From: Spirosoma sp. KUDC1026
GTDB taxonomy: Bacteria; Bacteroidota; Bacteroidia; Cytophagales; Spirosomataceae
Reading direction: 5' to 3'
Assembly: GCF_013375035.1 (NCBI RefSeq)
Contig: NZ_CP056032.1
Location: 642,001-706,000 of the forward strand
DNA: 64,000 nt
Shown here: one piece after another, positions 43,094 to 52,618 of the stretch
How the letters are laid out: each line of letters starts with the position of its first letter
Position numbering within the stretch: the stretch's first letter is position 1
Notes under the pieces: model-generated
The model's database searches: none
Told to the model about the DNA's origin: nothing
What the model saw: only the letters and a program-made list of their open reading frames with translations
Translations under genes and position numbers: made by a program

Positions 43094-43537
43094 TCACGGG
43101 ATTCCATTCTGGAACGTAATCTCCGTAGCCAGGCCGATGGCACTGAACCGGATCGCGACTGAGGGACTTTCGGATTTAGCGCCGGGCGTATCGCAGTGGG
43201 TACCCTTTTCCAGAAAGTAGATGTAAAACTTCTGGTTCCGGTCGGCAATTTGATTAATGTCCGGCCGGCCAAGCAAGTCGCCTACCGTATTAGCCGTCTT
43301 TCCCTTCAGATTCTGCATTTCGGCCCGGAAATCTGGTAGAATCGATTGCCGGACGCCATTACAGCCCCCCCGATCGCTCCGCCATTTTTTCAGATCCAAT
43401 TTCCCGAACGTATCCGGTGCAGATACGCAACTGCTCAGCACCCAGGCAAGTACTGCCAGTACAGTCAAAAGAGATACAGGAAGCCATCGTTTACTGGTTT
43501 GCACGACCTCAGTAGATTGATCTGTTCTATTGTTCAT
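43094..43537 (-). CDS. lipoprotein of unknown function
   Basis: 147 aa. Hydrophobic segment and lipobox (LLTVLAVLAWVLSSC, Cys near 37). The mature part has KLDLKKWRSDRGGCNGVRQS, KTANTVGDLLGRPDINQIAD and QKFYIYFLEKGTHC. The block around LLGRPD followed by a beta strand recalls SmpA/BamE-type small lipoproteins, but the match is too weak for a name. Its start overlaps the end of the M28 peptidase gene by 11 bases. Confidence 0.7.
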   Translation of the reverse strand: MNNRTDQSTEVVQTSKRWLPVSLLTVLAVLAWVLSSCVSAPDTFGKLDLKKWRSDRGGCNGVRQSILPDFRAEMQNLKGKTANTVGDLLGRPDINQIADRNQKFYIYFLEKGTHCDTPGAKSESPSVAIRFSAIGLATEITFQNGIP

Positions 43538-44543
43538 TATATAACACCTGCATTACCGTCTGACCAACCGCCTTCAACGTACTGCGATCAATATAACTCA
43601 TGTTATCTTCGGCGGTGTGCCAGCCGGGGAAGAATCCTCCTGAACCAATGTTCGTATGAATAATATCGATCATTGGAATTTTGGCGATGGTGTTCGGGGC
43701 TATATGGTCGTCAACAATCTGGCTGCCCGGCGTATCTACAAAGAACTGACTGTAGCCAAGCTGGCTAGCCGTTTGCCAGACATTATTGACCACCGTTGGG
43801 GCAAACTGCATTGAGTAACCTTCTTTGGCGAACGTTGCACCTTTTGCGCCGACCATATCCAGCAAAATACCGTAATACGCCGAATAACCAGGTTTGTGCA
43901 GGTTTTTGGCCCAGTAGCGCGATCCCAGACAGAAGCCTAAATAATCGTATTGATTGCCGCTTTTTTCCTCGTAATCACCTGATACTTTTTCACCACTACC
44001 CCAGTCTTCAGCGTCAAAGAAAACAATATCAATCCCAACGTCTGGTTTGTCTTTAGCGGCCTGAATGGTCCGCGCCAGTTCGAGCAACACACCAACACCG
44101 CTGGCCCCGTCGTTGGCGGCCGTTACAGGCTTGTTTTTATCGGCCGCATCGGGGTCCTGATCCGCGTGCGGACGCGAATCCCAGTGCGACGCCAGTACGA
44201 TACGCTTGGTCGCACCCGGATTAATACTACCAATGATGTTCCGGGCGTTCAGTTTCTTACCGTCCCAGGTATTGGCCACGAACGTCTGCTCGGTTACTTC
44301 ACAGCCAAATTGCTTTAGTTTACTGACGAGGTAGTTACCCGTCTGGACATGGGCCGGTGTGTTCGGCACCCGTGGGCCGAATGCTACCTGCTTTTCAATG
44401 TACGCATAGGCTGAATCAGCATTGAAAGCGGGCGCAGCAGCCATCGTGACTTTCTGGCTTGCTTCGGTATCATCCTGTTGTTCTTTTGATTTGCAGGCAA
44501 ACGTCAACGCGATCAGCGATACAGCGACGATTATTTTTTTCAT
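43527..44543 (-). CDS. M28 family zinc peptidase / glutaminyl cyclase-like lipoprotein
   Basis: 338 aa. Lipoprotein signal MKKIIVAVSLIALTFAC. M28 ligands: LASHWDSRPHAD (His, Asp), AANDGASGVGVLLELAR (Asp), FFDAEDWGSG (Glu, Asp) and the final His in DIIHTNIGSGG. This spacing also fits secreted glutaminyl cyclases, which cannot be excluded. It acts in the periplasm or at the outer membrane. The downstream lipoprotein gene overlaps it. Confidence 0.88.
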   Translation of the reverse strand: MKKIIVAVSLIALTFACKSKEQQDDTEASQKVTMAAAPAFNADSAYAYIEKQVAFGPRVPNTPAHVQTGNYLVSKLKQFGCEVTEQTFVANTWDGKKLNARNIIGSINPGATKRIVLASHWDSRPHADQDPDAADKNKPVTAANDGASGVGVLLELARTIQAAKDKPDVGIDIVFFDAEDWGSGEKVSGDYEEKSGNQYDYLGFCLGSRYWAKNLHKPGYSAYYGILLDMVGAKGATFAKEGYSMQFAPTVVNNVWQTASQLGYSQFFVDTPGSQIVDDHIAPNTIAKIPMIDIIHTNIGSGGFFPGWHTAEDNMSYIDRSTLKAVGQTVMQVLYNEQ

Positions 44544-44612
44544 GGTAAGGAATTCAGATGCTGCTAATACGTATCTACTCTGGACAAAACGCCAAACTCA
44601 TGGCTATTCCGG

Positions 44613-46100
44613 TTATTCTTCGTAGGCCCAGTCAATCTGGTGTTTCATGTCTTTGATGGCCAGCCCCTGTGCTTTGAAATACGAACGAATCTGATCGACT
44701 TTATCATATTGACGCTGCTCTTTATACTCCCGGTACAGCGTCAGCAGCCCTTCCAGCACCGGCTGATTATCAGCACCTTCCTCTTTTAGTCCAAGCACGT
44801 CTTCCATGAACGTCGTAAAGGAATCTTTGAGCAGCGTAAAGATCTCCTCGCCAAGCGCCGACGCCGACAGCTGGTTCAGATAGAGCATGTTTACGTACTT
44901 CAGTAAGGTAAACAACTGCGCGATGGCGACGGCCGTGTTCAGATCGTCGTTCATGGCTTCGTAGAACGACTGTACCGCCTGCCGAATGTCCTGCTGTTTC
45001 TTCTCATCGGGCGCTACGTCGGCAGAACCATCATACGCCATCAATTTGATCACGCGCAACCCATTCGCCAGGCGCCGGTAACCTTTCTGAGCTGCTTTCA
45101 GGGCATCGTTTGAGAAATCGAGCGTGCTGCGGTAATGTGATTGCAGCATGAAAAACCGTACTGTCATGGGACTATACGGCTGATCGAGCAGTTTGTGGTT
45201 ACCCGCAAACAACTCGGCGGGCAGGAACGAGTTACCCAGCGACTTCGACATTTTCTGCCCGTTCACGGTCAGCATGTTCGAGTGCATCCAGTACCGGGCG
45301 GGGTCTTTCCCGGTCAGTCCATCGCCCTGCGCAATTTCGCACTCGTGATGCGGGAACTTCAGGTCCATACCCCCACCGTGAATGTCAAACTGTTTACCCA
45401 GGTACTTCGTACTCATGCAGGTACATTCCAGGTGCCAGCCGGGAAACCCGTCGCTCCAGGGCGCTTTCCAGCGCATCAGATGCTCAGGAGCAGCCCGTTT
45501 CCAGAGGGCGAAATCGAGCGGACTACGTTTCTCCGACTGCCCGTCGAGTTCGCGGGTTTCGTTCATCAGATCGTCCAGAATCCGGCCCGACAGTTTGCCG
45601 TAGTTACCGCCCTTTTTATTGTAGGTTTCAATATCGAAATAAACCGAACCGTTCGACTCGTAGGCAAGTCCCTTCTCAATCAGCTCCTGCACCGCTTCGA
45701 TCTGCTCGACCATGTGGCCAGTAGCCGTCGGTTCGATACTGGGCGGAAAGGTATTGAACTGCGCCATCACGGTGTGGAAATCATTTGTGAAGCGCTGTAC
45801 GATTTCCATCGGCTCCACTTTTTCCAGCTTCGCCATCCGTCCAATTTTGTCCTCGCCCTCGTCACCGTCACCCACCAGGTGACCCACGTCGGTCAGGTTA
45901 CGAACGTAACGAACTTTGTAGCCAATGAACGTCAGATACCGATAGAGCGTATCGAAGGTCAGAAACGTCCGAACGTTGCCCAGGTGAACGTAATTATATA
46001 CCGTCGGACCGCACACGTACATCCCAACGTAGGGCGCGTTGAGGGGTTCAAACAGTTCCTTTTTGCGGGTAAGCGTATTGTATACGTGAAGTGGTTGCAT
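44613..46100 (-). CDS. cysS: cysteinyl-tRNA synthetase
   Basis: 495 aa from ATG 46100 ([20 protein letters not shown]); ATGs at 46115 and 46127 are alternatives. Zinc/HIGH region [20 protein letters not shown], zinc ligands in [14 protein letters not shown] and [15 protein letters not shown] as [14 protein letters not shown]. Complete, with the C-terminal anticodon domain. A -7 promoter element is at 46239-46246. Confidence 0.97.
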   Translation of the reverse strand: MQPLHVYNTLTRKKELFEPLNAPYVGMYVCGPTVYNYVHLGNVRTFLTFDTLYRYLTFIGYKVRYVRNLTDVGHLVGDGDEGEDKIGRMAKLEKVEPMEIVQRFTNDFHTVMAQFNTFPPSIEPTATGHMVEQIEAVQELIEKGLAYESNGSVYFDIETYNKKGGNYGKLSGRILDDLMNETRELDGQSEKRSPLDFALWKRAAPEHLMRWKAPWSDGFPGWHLECTCMSTKYLGKQFDIHGGGMDLKFPHHECEIAQGDGLTGKDPARYWMHSNMLTVNGQKMSKSLGNSFLPAELFAGNHKLLDQPYSPMTVRFFMLQSHYRSTLDFSNDALKAAQKGYRRLANGLRVIKLMAYDGSADVAPDEKKQQDIRQAVQSFYEAMNDDLNTAVAIAQLFTLLKYVNMLYLNQLSASALGEEIFTLLKDSFTTFMEDVLGLKEEGADNQPVLEGLLTLYREYKEQRQYDKVDQIRSYFKAQGLAIKDMKHQIDWAYEE

Positions 46101-46238
46101 TCGATTGATGGTCATCCCACCCGGCAAGGCAGGCAGAAAATCTGGTTAGCGACAGCTACATTCCGGCAGATAACGTACCAGTTTTACCGGAACGTACCTC
46201 CTTTCTTGCGCCAACAAAAGTAAGCTGCAAAACGTCTG

Positions 46239-46246
46239 CAAATCTA
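46239..46246 (-). promoter_or_regulatory. -7 element for cysS
   Basis: TAGATTTG on the minus strand fits TAnnTTTG, about 140 bases before the start codon. No -33 match. Confidence 0.35.
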
Positions 46247-46357
46247 CACATTGTCGACTGGAAAATGGTACCCGCTTCCTGGGCTCAATCTGGGTGGCCC
46301 GGCCCTTTTACGTATATTCGCCTTTTGTTTTCAGAATTGACCCGCTCAGGTTCGGCC

Positions 46358-47560
46358 ATGCAGCTAGTGGAAGTGGGCAGTAGTGCCCAATATCAGAAAG
46401 AATTTATCCAGTTTCCCGTGCGGCTCTACCGCAACGATTCGAATTGGATTCGGCCGCTGGATGCCGACGTAGAAGAAGTTTTCGATCCGGCACGTAATAA
46501 GCGTTTCGAAAACGGCGAATGTGTTCGGTACTTGCTGCTGGACGATAAGCAGAAAACCGTTGGCCGGATTGCGGTTTTCGTGGACTACGCCATCAGCACG
46601 CTCGACAACGATCAACCTACGGGTGGTGTTGGATTTTTTGAGTGCATTGACGACCAAACGGCCGCTTTTATGCTGTTTGACGCCGGGAAAGCCTGGTTAC
46701 AGCAACGGGGGCAGGAAGCCATGGATGGTCCAATCAACTTTGGTGACCGCGATCGCTGGTGGGGGCTGCTAGTCGACGGGTTCGACCGCGAACCCAACTA
46801 CTGCATGCCGTACACGAAGCCGTACTACATTGCATTCTTCGAAAATTACGGCTTTCAAGATTATTTTAAGCAGTTTACGTTCGGAATTCCCACCACCTGG
46901 TCGAAGCTGGTCGATATGTCGCAGGCGGTGAAAGACCGGGCACAACGTATCTACCAGAATCCGGACTATAGCTTCCGGACAATTGACAAAAAGGACTTAC
47001 CCGCTGCGGCCGAGCAGTTTCGGCATATTTACAATGCCGCCTGGGGTGGCCACAGCGGTGTTCATGAAATGTCGGCCGAGCAGGCGCAGTTGCTCATGAA
47101 AAAGCTAAAGCCGGTTCTCGATGAGAAGATCATCTACTTCGCTTATTACCAGGGCGAGCCGGTGGCTTTTTTCGTTTGCCTACCCGAACTCAATCAGGTA
47201 TTCAAGCACGTGAATGGCAAACTAGACCTGATCGGCAAGCTGAAATTCCTGTGGCACATGGTCATGAAGACCAACCACAAGGCGTTTGGCGTTGTGTTTG
47301 GTGTAGCGCCCGAGCATCAGGGTAAGGGCGTAGAAGCGGCCATTGCCCTACGGATGCCCCATGAGGCCGATCATAATCCTAATTTTCAATACACCGAACT
47401 GGAGATGAACTGGGTGGGTGATTTTAATCCCATCATGGTTCGGTTTGTGAGCCAATTGGGGTCGAAAATCGTAAAAACTCACATTACGTATCGCAAACTG
47501 TTCGACGAGACAAAACCGTTTAAACGCTGCCCCGTCATTGGGCGTAAAAAAGACAAATAA
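46358..47560 (+). CDS. GNAT-fold protein of unknown function
   Basis: 400 aa from ATG 46358; the frame upstream to 46265 lacks family-like sequence. Blocks: FPVRLYRNDSNWIRPLDADV, DGPINFGDRDRWWGLLVDGF, YCMPYTKPYYIAFFENYGF and GVAPEHQGKGVEAAIALRM, the last an acetyl-CoA loop of GNAT type. Large two-domain GNAT-like proteins of this kind occur across Bacteroidota; the substrate is unknown. Its stop and the next start overlap (TAATG). Confidence 0.75.
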   Translation: MQLVEVGSSAQYQKEFIQFPVRLYRNDSNWIRPLDADVEEVFDPARNKRFENGECVRYLLLDDKQKTVGRIAVFVDYAISTLDNDQPTGGVGFFECIDDQTAAFMLFDAGKAWLQQRGQEAMDGPINFGDRDRWWGLLVDGFDREPNYCMPYTKPYYIAFFENYGFQDYFKQFTFGIPTTWSKLVDMSQAVKDRAQRIYQNPDYSFRTIDKKDLPAAAEQFRHIYNAAWGGHSGVHEMSAEQAQLLMKKLKPVLDEKIIYFAYYQGEPVAFFVCLPELNQVFKHVNGKLDLIGKLKFLWHMVMKTNHKAFGVVFGVAPEHQGKGVEAAIALRMPHEADHNPNFQYTELEMNWVGDFNPIMVRFVSQLGSKIVKTHITYRKLFDETKPFKRCPVIGRKKDK

Positions 47561-48477
47561 TGAGCTTATTAACTGTTGGCTCCGTCGCCTTCGACGCGCT
47601 GGAAACCCCCTTCGGCAAAACCGATAAAATCATTGGTGGTGCTGCTACGTACATTACACTATCAGCGTCGTATTTCACGGATGAAAACAACCTGGTTGCT
47701 GTTGTGGGTGATGATTTCCCACAGAGCATGATCAATGATCTTCAGCAGCATGGTATTAATACCGATGGGCTGGAAATTCGGAAGGGCGAAAAAACGTTTT
47801 TCTGGTCGGGAAAATACCACAACGACATGAACACCCGCGATACGGTGGATGTGCAGTTGAACGTAATGGAAAATTTCGACCCGATTATTCCGGAGTCGTA
47901 TCAGGGTTGTACATACCTGATGCTGGGCAACACCGCCCCGGCCATTCAGCGGACGGTTATTGAGCGAATGACTACGCGGCCTAAGCTGATCGTACTCGAT
48001 ACGATGAATCTCTGGATCGATATCGCCAATGCCGATCTGATGACGCTACTGCCGCTGGTTGACGTATTAGTCGTGAACGACGAAGAAGCCCGGCAGCTGA
48101 CCAAAGAATACGCGCTGGTAAAAGCGGCCGCTAAAATTCGGGAGATGGGGCCTAAGACGGTCATTATCAAAAAAGGTGAACACGGTGCATTATTGTTCCA
48201 GGACAAATTGGTATTCTTTGCTCCGGCTCTCCCGCTCGAAGAAGTATTTGATCCGACCGGCGCAGGCGATACGTTTGCGGGTGGTTTTATCGGCTACCTA
48301 GCCAAAACAGATGATATTTCCTTCGATAATATGAAACGTGCGATCATTTATGGATCGGCAATGGCGTCCTTCTGTGTAGAAAAGTTCGGTACCGAGCGGA
48401 TCATGAACCTGAGCCAGGACGAGATCCAGGCGCGGGTTAGTGAGTTCGTGAAGCTATCGGCGTTTGGACTGCAGTAA
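47560..48477 (+). CDS. PfkB family sugar kinase
   Basis: 305 aa. It starts within the stop of the previous gene, so the two are translationally linked. Ribokinase-fold signature GAATYITLSASYFTDENNLV and the ATP/anion-hole motif VFDPTGAGDTFAGGFIGYLA with catalytic Asp. It lacks features that separate ribokinase, adenosine kinase or fructokinase, so the substrate is open. It ends at a strong bidirectional terminator. Confidence 0.9.
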   Translation: MSLLTVGSVAFDALETPFGKTDKIIGGAATYITLSASYFTDENNLVAVVGDDFPQSMINDLQQHGINTDGLEIRKGEKTFFWSGKYHNDMNTRDTVDVQLNVMENFDPIIPESYQGCTYLMLGNTAPAIQRTVIERMTTRPKLIVLDTMNLWIDIANADLMTLLPLVDVLVVNDEEARQLTKEYALVKAAAKIREMGPKTVIIKKGEHGALLFQDKLVFFAPALPLEEVFDPTGAGDTFAGGFIGYLAKTDDISFDNMKRAIIYGSAMASFCVEKFGTERIMNLSQDEIQARVSEFVKLSAFGLQ

Positions 48478-48490
48478 CAGACATTTTTGC

Positions 48491-48531
48491 AACGAAAAAG
48501 GCTCTCGCTGAACGTGAGAGCCTTTTTCGTT
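48491..48531. terminator. bidirectional terminator
   Basis: AACGAAAAAGGCTCTC (48491-48506) and its exact complement (48516-48531), 16-bp perfect stem with A- and T-runs, between convergent genes. Confidence 0.92.
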
Positions 48532-48534
48532 TTC

Positions 48535-49095
48535 TTAATACGCGCTTTCCCAGAAATCAGCGATCTGTTCCAGTACTTGATCAACCGACTCAGCTACCAG
48601 CAGTAGCTCCCGGTTTTCGGCTTTGAGAAAACCATCGGCTACCATACGGTCTAATTGCTGAAGCATCAGGTCGTAGAAACCATTCGTATTAATGATCGCG
48701 ACCGGTCCGTCGTAGATTTTCAATTGCCGCCAGGCCAGAATTTCGAACAGTTCATCGAGCGTGCCGTAGCCGCCGGGCAGGGCAATCACGCCCCGCGCCA
48801 GCTGCACCATTTTGTATTTCCGTTCGTGCATAGTCTCCACAAAGTGAATCTCCGTGAGCGTTTTGTGCGCCACTTCGAGATCGGCCAGGAAGTTAGGAAT
48901 AACGCCCGTTACCTCCCCACCATTTTGCAGAACGCCGTCGGCAACGTTTCCCATTAGACCAAAACCACCTCCGCCGTAGATCAGCCGGATGTTCCGGGCG
49001 GCCATTTTTTCGCCCAGTTCAGTCGCGACCTGGTTATAAACTGGATTGACGCCCACGCTGGACGCGCAGTACACCACAAGACTTTGAGTTGCCAC
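48535..49095 (-). CDS. LOG family protein (nucleoside 5'-monophosphate phosphoribohydrolase)
   Basis: 186 aa. YCASSVGVNPVYNQVATELG, IRLIYGGGGFGLMGNVADGV, HERKYKMVQLARGVIALPGG and PGGYGTLDELFEILAWRQL (the catalytic PGGxGTxxE). LOG enzymes split nucleoside monophosphates such as AMP or cytokinin nucleotides into base and ribose phosphate; the bacterial role is mostly unclear. It starts 15 bases after mpl on the same strand. Confidence 0.92.
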   Translation of the reverse strand: MATQSLVVYCASSVGVNPVYNQVATELGEKMAARNIRLIYGGGGFGLMGNVADGVLQNGGEVTGVIPNFLADLEVAHKTLTEIHFVETMHERKYKMVQLARGVIALPGGYGTLDELFEILAWRQLKIYDGPVAIINTNGFYDLMLQQLDRMVADGFLKAENRELLLVAESVDQVLEQIADFWESAY

Positions 49096-49109
49096 AATTG
49101 TATTGGTTA

Positions 49110-50492
49110 TCAGCCGAGTAACTGGCTGGCTAGTTCGTTAATATCTATACCTCCAAACGAGCCGGAACTCATCAGCAGAAACACGTCGGCCGTTGAACGC
49201 TGGTCGATCAGGTAGGTCTGTAGTTCGGCTATGTCCGTGAATACGCGCAGGTTTTTGTGCGCAAACGCTTCGTTAACATCCGACGCCGTAATCTCGACCG
49301 GATGCCCGTTGCTGTTTACGTACACAACGGCACTATCGGCTGGGTTCAGTGTACCTTCGTACTCACCCAGGAACGATTTGCTCAGGCTGCTGTACGTATG
49401 CAGTTCCACAACGGCCAGTAATCGCTGCTGCGCATACTGCTTCCGAACGGCTTCCGTCACGGCTTCTACCTTGGCGGGCGCGTGAGCCGCATCCCGCAGA
49501 ATAGTACGCCTGTCTGATTCCGCAATCTTCTCCATTCGCTGTGTAACTCCTACAAACGACGGAATGGCTTCGTAAAATTGATCCTCGGTCAGACCCAGCC
49601 GATCGCAGACGGCCATTGCCCCGGCAATGTTTTTCATGTTATGCTCCCCAAAGACTGACACCGGGATCCGGCGGGATGGCACACCACTGCGTTTTTTGGT
49701 AATCAAATACGTCTGCCCGTCGACAACCTCACTGGGATGTGCCTGATACGGTATTTTCGTAATATCAGTTCGGTCCTTCTGGCCGATAACATCCAGCATG
49801 TTGTCGGACTCGTCGAAGATCAGGATACCGGCTTTAGGCATATCTTCAGCCAGTTGTTCAAAAGGCTCGACATACGCATCCCAGGTTGGATATAAGTTGA
49901 CGTGGTCCCAGGCAATGCCATTGATCAGGGCAATGTGGGGTTTATAGTTCAGGAACTTAGGCGTAGGATCGATCGGCGATGAGTACACATCGTCGCCTTC
50001 AATAATGACAACGGGCGCAACCAGTCCGTTCGGCCCCGCCGATAGTCGAACTGTTCCCGGCAAACCCGCCACCGGCTCGCCCACCAGAAAATCGAACAAA
50101 CGATTATGGTACTGCATAACATGCAGAATCATGGCCGTTACAGTTGTTTTTCCGTGGCTACCCGTAATGACAACCCGCTGCTTCTGCTGACTTTGCTGAT
50201 AAATGAAATCGGGGTAGGAATAAATTGGTAAGCCTAGTTCCTGCGCCCGTAGCAATTCCGGATTATCCGGACGGGCATGCATGCCGACAATAACCATATC
50301 GGCCTGATTTACTTTCTCCGGAAACCAGCCTAATTCTGCCGGCAGCAGACCGTGCTTCTGCAGCTGGGTTCGGGATGGGTCGTAGATAACATCGTCGGAG
50401 CCGGTAACGATATATCCCTGTTTCTGAAGCGCCAGTGCGAGACTATGCATAGCACTACCGCCAATGGCAATGAAGTGGATGGCCTGGGACAT
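49110..50492 (-). CDS. mpl: UDP-N-acetylmuramate:tripeptide ligase (murein recycling)
   Basis: 460 aa from ATG 50492 (the frame to 50552 adds a non-conserved basic stretch). Mur ligase: HFIAIGGSAMHSLALALQKQ, GYIVTGSDDVIYDPSRTQL, ATP loop VVITGSHGKTTVTAM, INGIAWDHVNLYPT and the C-terminal domain DAAHAPAKVEAV. The SDD and lack of a long linker favour Mpl over MurC. It attaches recycled L-Ala-gamma-D-Glu-mDAP to UDP-MurNAc. -7 element TACTTTTG at 50519-50526. Confidence 0.88.
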   Translation of the reverse strand: MSQAIHFIAIGGSAMHSLALALQKQGYIVTGSDDVIYDPSRTQLQKHGLLPAELGWFPEKVNQADMVIVGMHARPDNPELLRAQELGLPIYSYPDFIYQQSQQKQRVVITGSHGKTTVTAMILHVMQYHNRLFDFLVGEPVAGLPGTVRLSAGPNGLVAPVVIIEGDDVYSSPIDPTPKFLNYKPHIALINGIAWDHVNLYPTWDAYVEPFEQLAEDMPKAGILIFDESDNMLDVIGQKDRTDITKIPYQAHPSEVVDGQTYLITKKRSGVPSRRIPVSVFGEHNMKNIAGAMAVCDRLGLTEDQFYEAIPSFVGVTQRMEKIAESDRRTILRDAAHAPAKVEAVTEAVRKQYAQQRLLAVVELHTYSSLSKSFLGEYEGTLNPADSAVVYVNSNGHPVEITASDVNEAFAHKNLRVFTDIAELQTYLIDQRSTADVFLLMSSGSFGGIDINELASQLLG

Positions 50493-50518
50493 TATAAGAT
50501 AAATTCGGTGTCGGGTGG

Positions 50519-50526
50519 CAAAAGTA
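50519..50526 (-). promoter_or_regulatory. -7 element for mpl
   Basis: TACTTTTG on the minus strand, 27 bases before the mpl start codon. No -33 match at the right spacing. The stretch 50527-50793 holds no supported gene. Confidence 0.4.
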
Positions 50527-50793
50527 GGCGTTCTTTTTGGTTTGACGGCCACCCCTTACCAAAGGGAAACCAACAGCGCCAACGTTAGTTTGGGCAGATA
50601 GGCCGCAGACTCCAATTCATGGACAAGTCTGTTGTTCTCCCAATGTAAAATTTATAAGTACTCCGAATCAAACCCCCTTCTTTTTCGTTCACTAACTTAT
50701 GAAAAGGCTTTCCTTGTAAAGCCCGAGGATAGGCACCAAATTCGCGCCTGTTTTTGATCGCACAAACCCCTTTTTTACGCGTCAACCATAGGG

Positions 50794-52272
50794 ATGAAGA
50801 CATACTATGATCTGATTGACCAGACATTCGAATTCCCAACCCGGGAGTTCAATGTGGAAAACAACGAACTGATGTTCAACAATGTCCCGCTGATGGATAT
50901 TGTCAAGCAGTACGGTACCCCTCTCAAACTCACTTACCTGCCGAAGATTACGGAGCATATCGAGCACGCCAAGCTACTGTTCCGGAATGCTATGAAGCGG
51001 TATAATTACAAGGGGTCCTATACGTACTGCTATTGTACGAAGTCGTCGCACTTCCGGTTTGTACTCGAAGAGGCTCTGAAAAATAATATTCATCTGGAAA
51101 CGTCATCGGCTTATGACATCCCCATTTTGCGGGAGCTGTACAAGCTCGGCAAGATTTCCAAGAGCACCTACATCATCTGCAACGGCTATAAACGGCCGCT
51201 CTACACGCAGTACATCAGCGAGTTGATCAATGAAGGTTTTTCGAATTGCATCCCGGTGCTCGATAACCTTAAAGAGATTGAGGCTTACGAAAATAGCATT
51301 ACGGCCGATTCCGTCAACTTCGGTATCCGTATTGCCACAGACGAAGAACCAAATTTTGCGTTTTACACCTCCCGGTTGGGTATCCGTTACAGCGACATCA
51401 ATGAACTGTACCGCACTAAAATTCAGCCCAATGAGAAGTTTAAGCTGAAAATGCTGCACTTTTTCATCAATACGGGAATTAAAGATAGTGCCTACTACTG
51501 GAGTGAACTGAGTCGCTTCATGTATAAGTACTGCGAACTACGGAAGATCTGCCCGGATCTGGATTCGATCGATATTGGTGGTGGCATGCCTATCCAGACG
51601 TCGTTCCAGTTCACCTACGACTACCAGGCCATGATCGACCAGATTGTGGAAAGTATTCAGTGGATCTGCAACAAGAACAACGTGCCAGTACCGCATATTT
51701 TCACCGAATTTGGTTCGTATACGGTTGGCGAAAGTGGTGCGGTTATCTACAAAGTAATCGACCAGAAACTCCAGAACGACAAAGAGTTGTGGTACATGAT
51801 TGACGGCTCATTCATTACGCAGCTCCCCGACTCATGGGGCCTGGGCCAGAAATACATCATGCTGTCGGTTAATAACTGGGATAATCCATACCAGAAAGTG
51901 AACCTGGGCGGCCTCACCTGCGACTCGCACGATTTCTATAACACCGAGCCGCACAGTGCTGATTTATACCTGCCTATTTTCGATCAGGACGCCGAGGATC
52001 AGTACGTAGGTTTGTTCCATACGGGTGCCTATCAGGAATCGCTGGGTGGCTATGGTGGTATTCAGCACTGCCTGGTACCTGCCCCCCAGCACGTCATCGT
52101 CGACAAGGATGAACACGGCAACCTGCGTACGCGCCTGTTTGCGCCGGAGCAAAACAGCGAGGTAATGCTGAAGATTCTGGGCTATGGTGATGCAGAGCCC
52201 GGCATGACCGAACTGGAAGCAACAGAAGCCGCTGAAGAACGCGAGGAAGAAGCCGAACTGGCCAAGGAATAA
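50794..52272 (+). CDS. speA: arginine decarboxylase (alanine-racemase-fold, PLP)
   Basis: 492 aa. KITEHIEHAKLLFRNAMKRY, the PLP-Lys region YTYCYCTKSSHFRFVLEEAL, SIDIGGGMPIQTSF (phosphate loop), EFGSYTVGESGAVIYKV, and the C-terminal active-site segments TCDSHDFYN and FHTGAYQESLGG. It makes agmatine from arginine for polyamine synthesis. The C-terminus is a Glu-rich tail (TEAAEEREEEAELAKE). The symbol follows Bacteroidota usage; the fold is as in biosynthetic ADC, but the protein is shorter than E. coli SpeA. Confidence 0.85.
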   Translation: MKTYYDLIDQTFEFPTREFNVENNELMFNNVPLMDIVKQYGTPLKLTYLPKITEHIEHAKLLFRNAMKRYNYKGSYTYCYCTKSSHFRFVLEEALKNNIHLETSSAYDIPILRELYKLGKISKSTYIICNGYKRPLYTQYISELINEGFSNCIPVLDNLKEIEAYENSITADSVNFGIRIATDEEPNFAFYTSRLGIRYSDINELYRTKIQPNEKFKLKMLHFFINTGIKDSAYYWSELSRFMYKYCELRKICPDLDSIDIGGGMPIQTSFQFTYDYQAMIDQIVESIQWICNKNNVPVPHIFTEFGSYTVGESGAVIYKVIDQKLQNDKELWYMIDGSFITQLPDSWGLGQKYIMLSVNNWDNPYQKVNLGGLTCDSHDFYNTEPHSADLYLPIFDQDAEDQYVGLFHTGAYQESLGGYGGIQHCLVPAPQHVIVDKDEHGNLRTRLFAPEQNSEVMLKILGYGDAEPGMTELEATEAAEEREEEAELAKE

Positions 52273-52413
52273 GACTAACTCTATTGAGATGGCGTAGTTT
52301 TTGCACCATCATTACTGTATAAAGTGGTTGAATAGACGTACGTTTCTATCAGTCAGATCGTTATCTGGTTATAGTCGCATACCTAGTCAACCACTAAACA
52401 AGCTAACGTATTC

Positions 52414-52545
52414 ATGAAAAAATTACTGATCTTATCGGTTGCGCTGGCGACGCTTTCGCTGGGTGCCTGTTCGCGTCGGAGCAACTGCCCGGCATATGGT
52501 TCTGTGCTGAAGCCAGTTCCAGCAGCAACGCAGGTTCGTGCTTAA
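52414..52545 (+). CDS. small lipoprotein, 43 aa
   Basis: The reading frame ATG 52414 to TAA 52545 gives MKKLLILSVALATLSLGACS followed by RRSNCPAYGSVLKPVPAATQ. A lysine start, a hydrophobic core and the lipobox LGAC make a complete lipoprotein signal; the mature peptide would be about 25 residues with one more Cys. It is followed directly by a terminator, which supports a real transcription unit. Function unknown. Confidence 0.75.
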   Translation: MKKLLILSVALATLSLGACSRRSNCPAYGSVLKPVPAATQVRA

Positions 52546-52561
52546 CCAAAGTCGTATTTAC

Positions 52562-52605
52562 AAGAAGGGCCGACACGTATTGCGTGTCGGCCCTTCTTCT
52601 TTTTG
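52562..52605. terminator. bidirectional terminator
   Basis: AAGAAGGGCCGACACG and its exact complement (52562-52577, 52583-52598), loop TATTG, then CTTTTT. Between the small lipoprotein gene and convergent gdhA. Confidence 0.92.
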
Positions 52606-52618
52606 ACAATTCGGCTTC

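Noticed and set aside
45141..46223. 360-codon open frame antisense to cysS
   Set aside because: The opposite strand is fully explained by a canonical cysteinyl-tRNA synthetase; the frame has no recognisable family.
50585..50839. 84-codon open frame in the mpl-speA intergenic region, minus strand
   Set aside because: It overlaps the start of the arginine decarboxylase gene and has no signal, domain or promoter.
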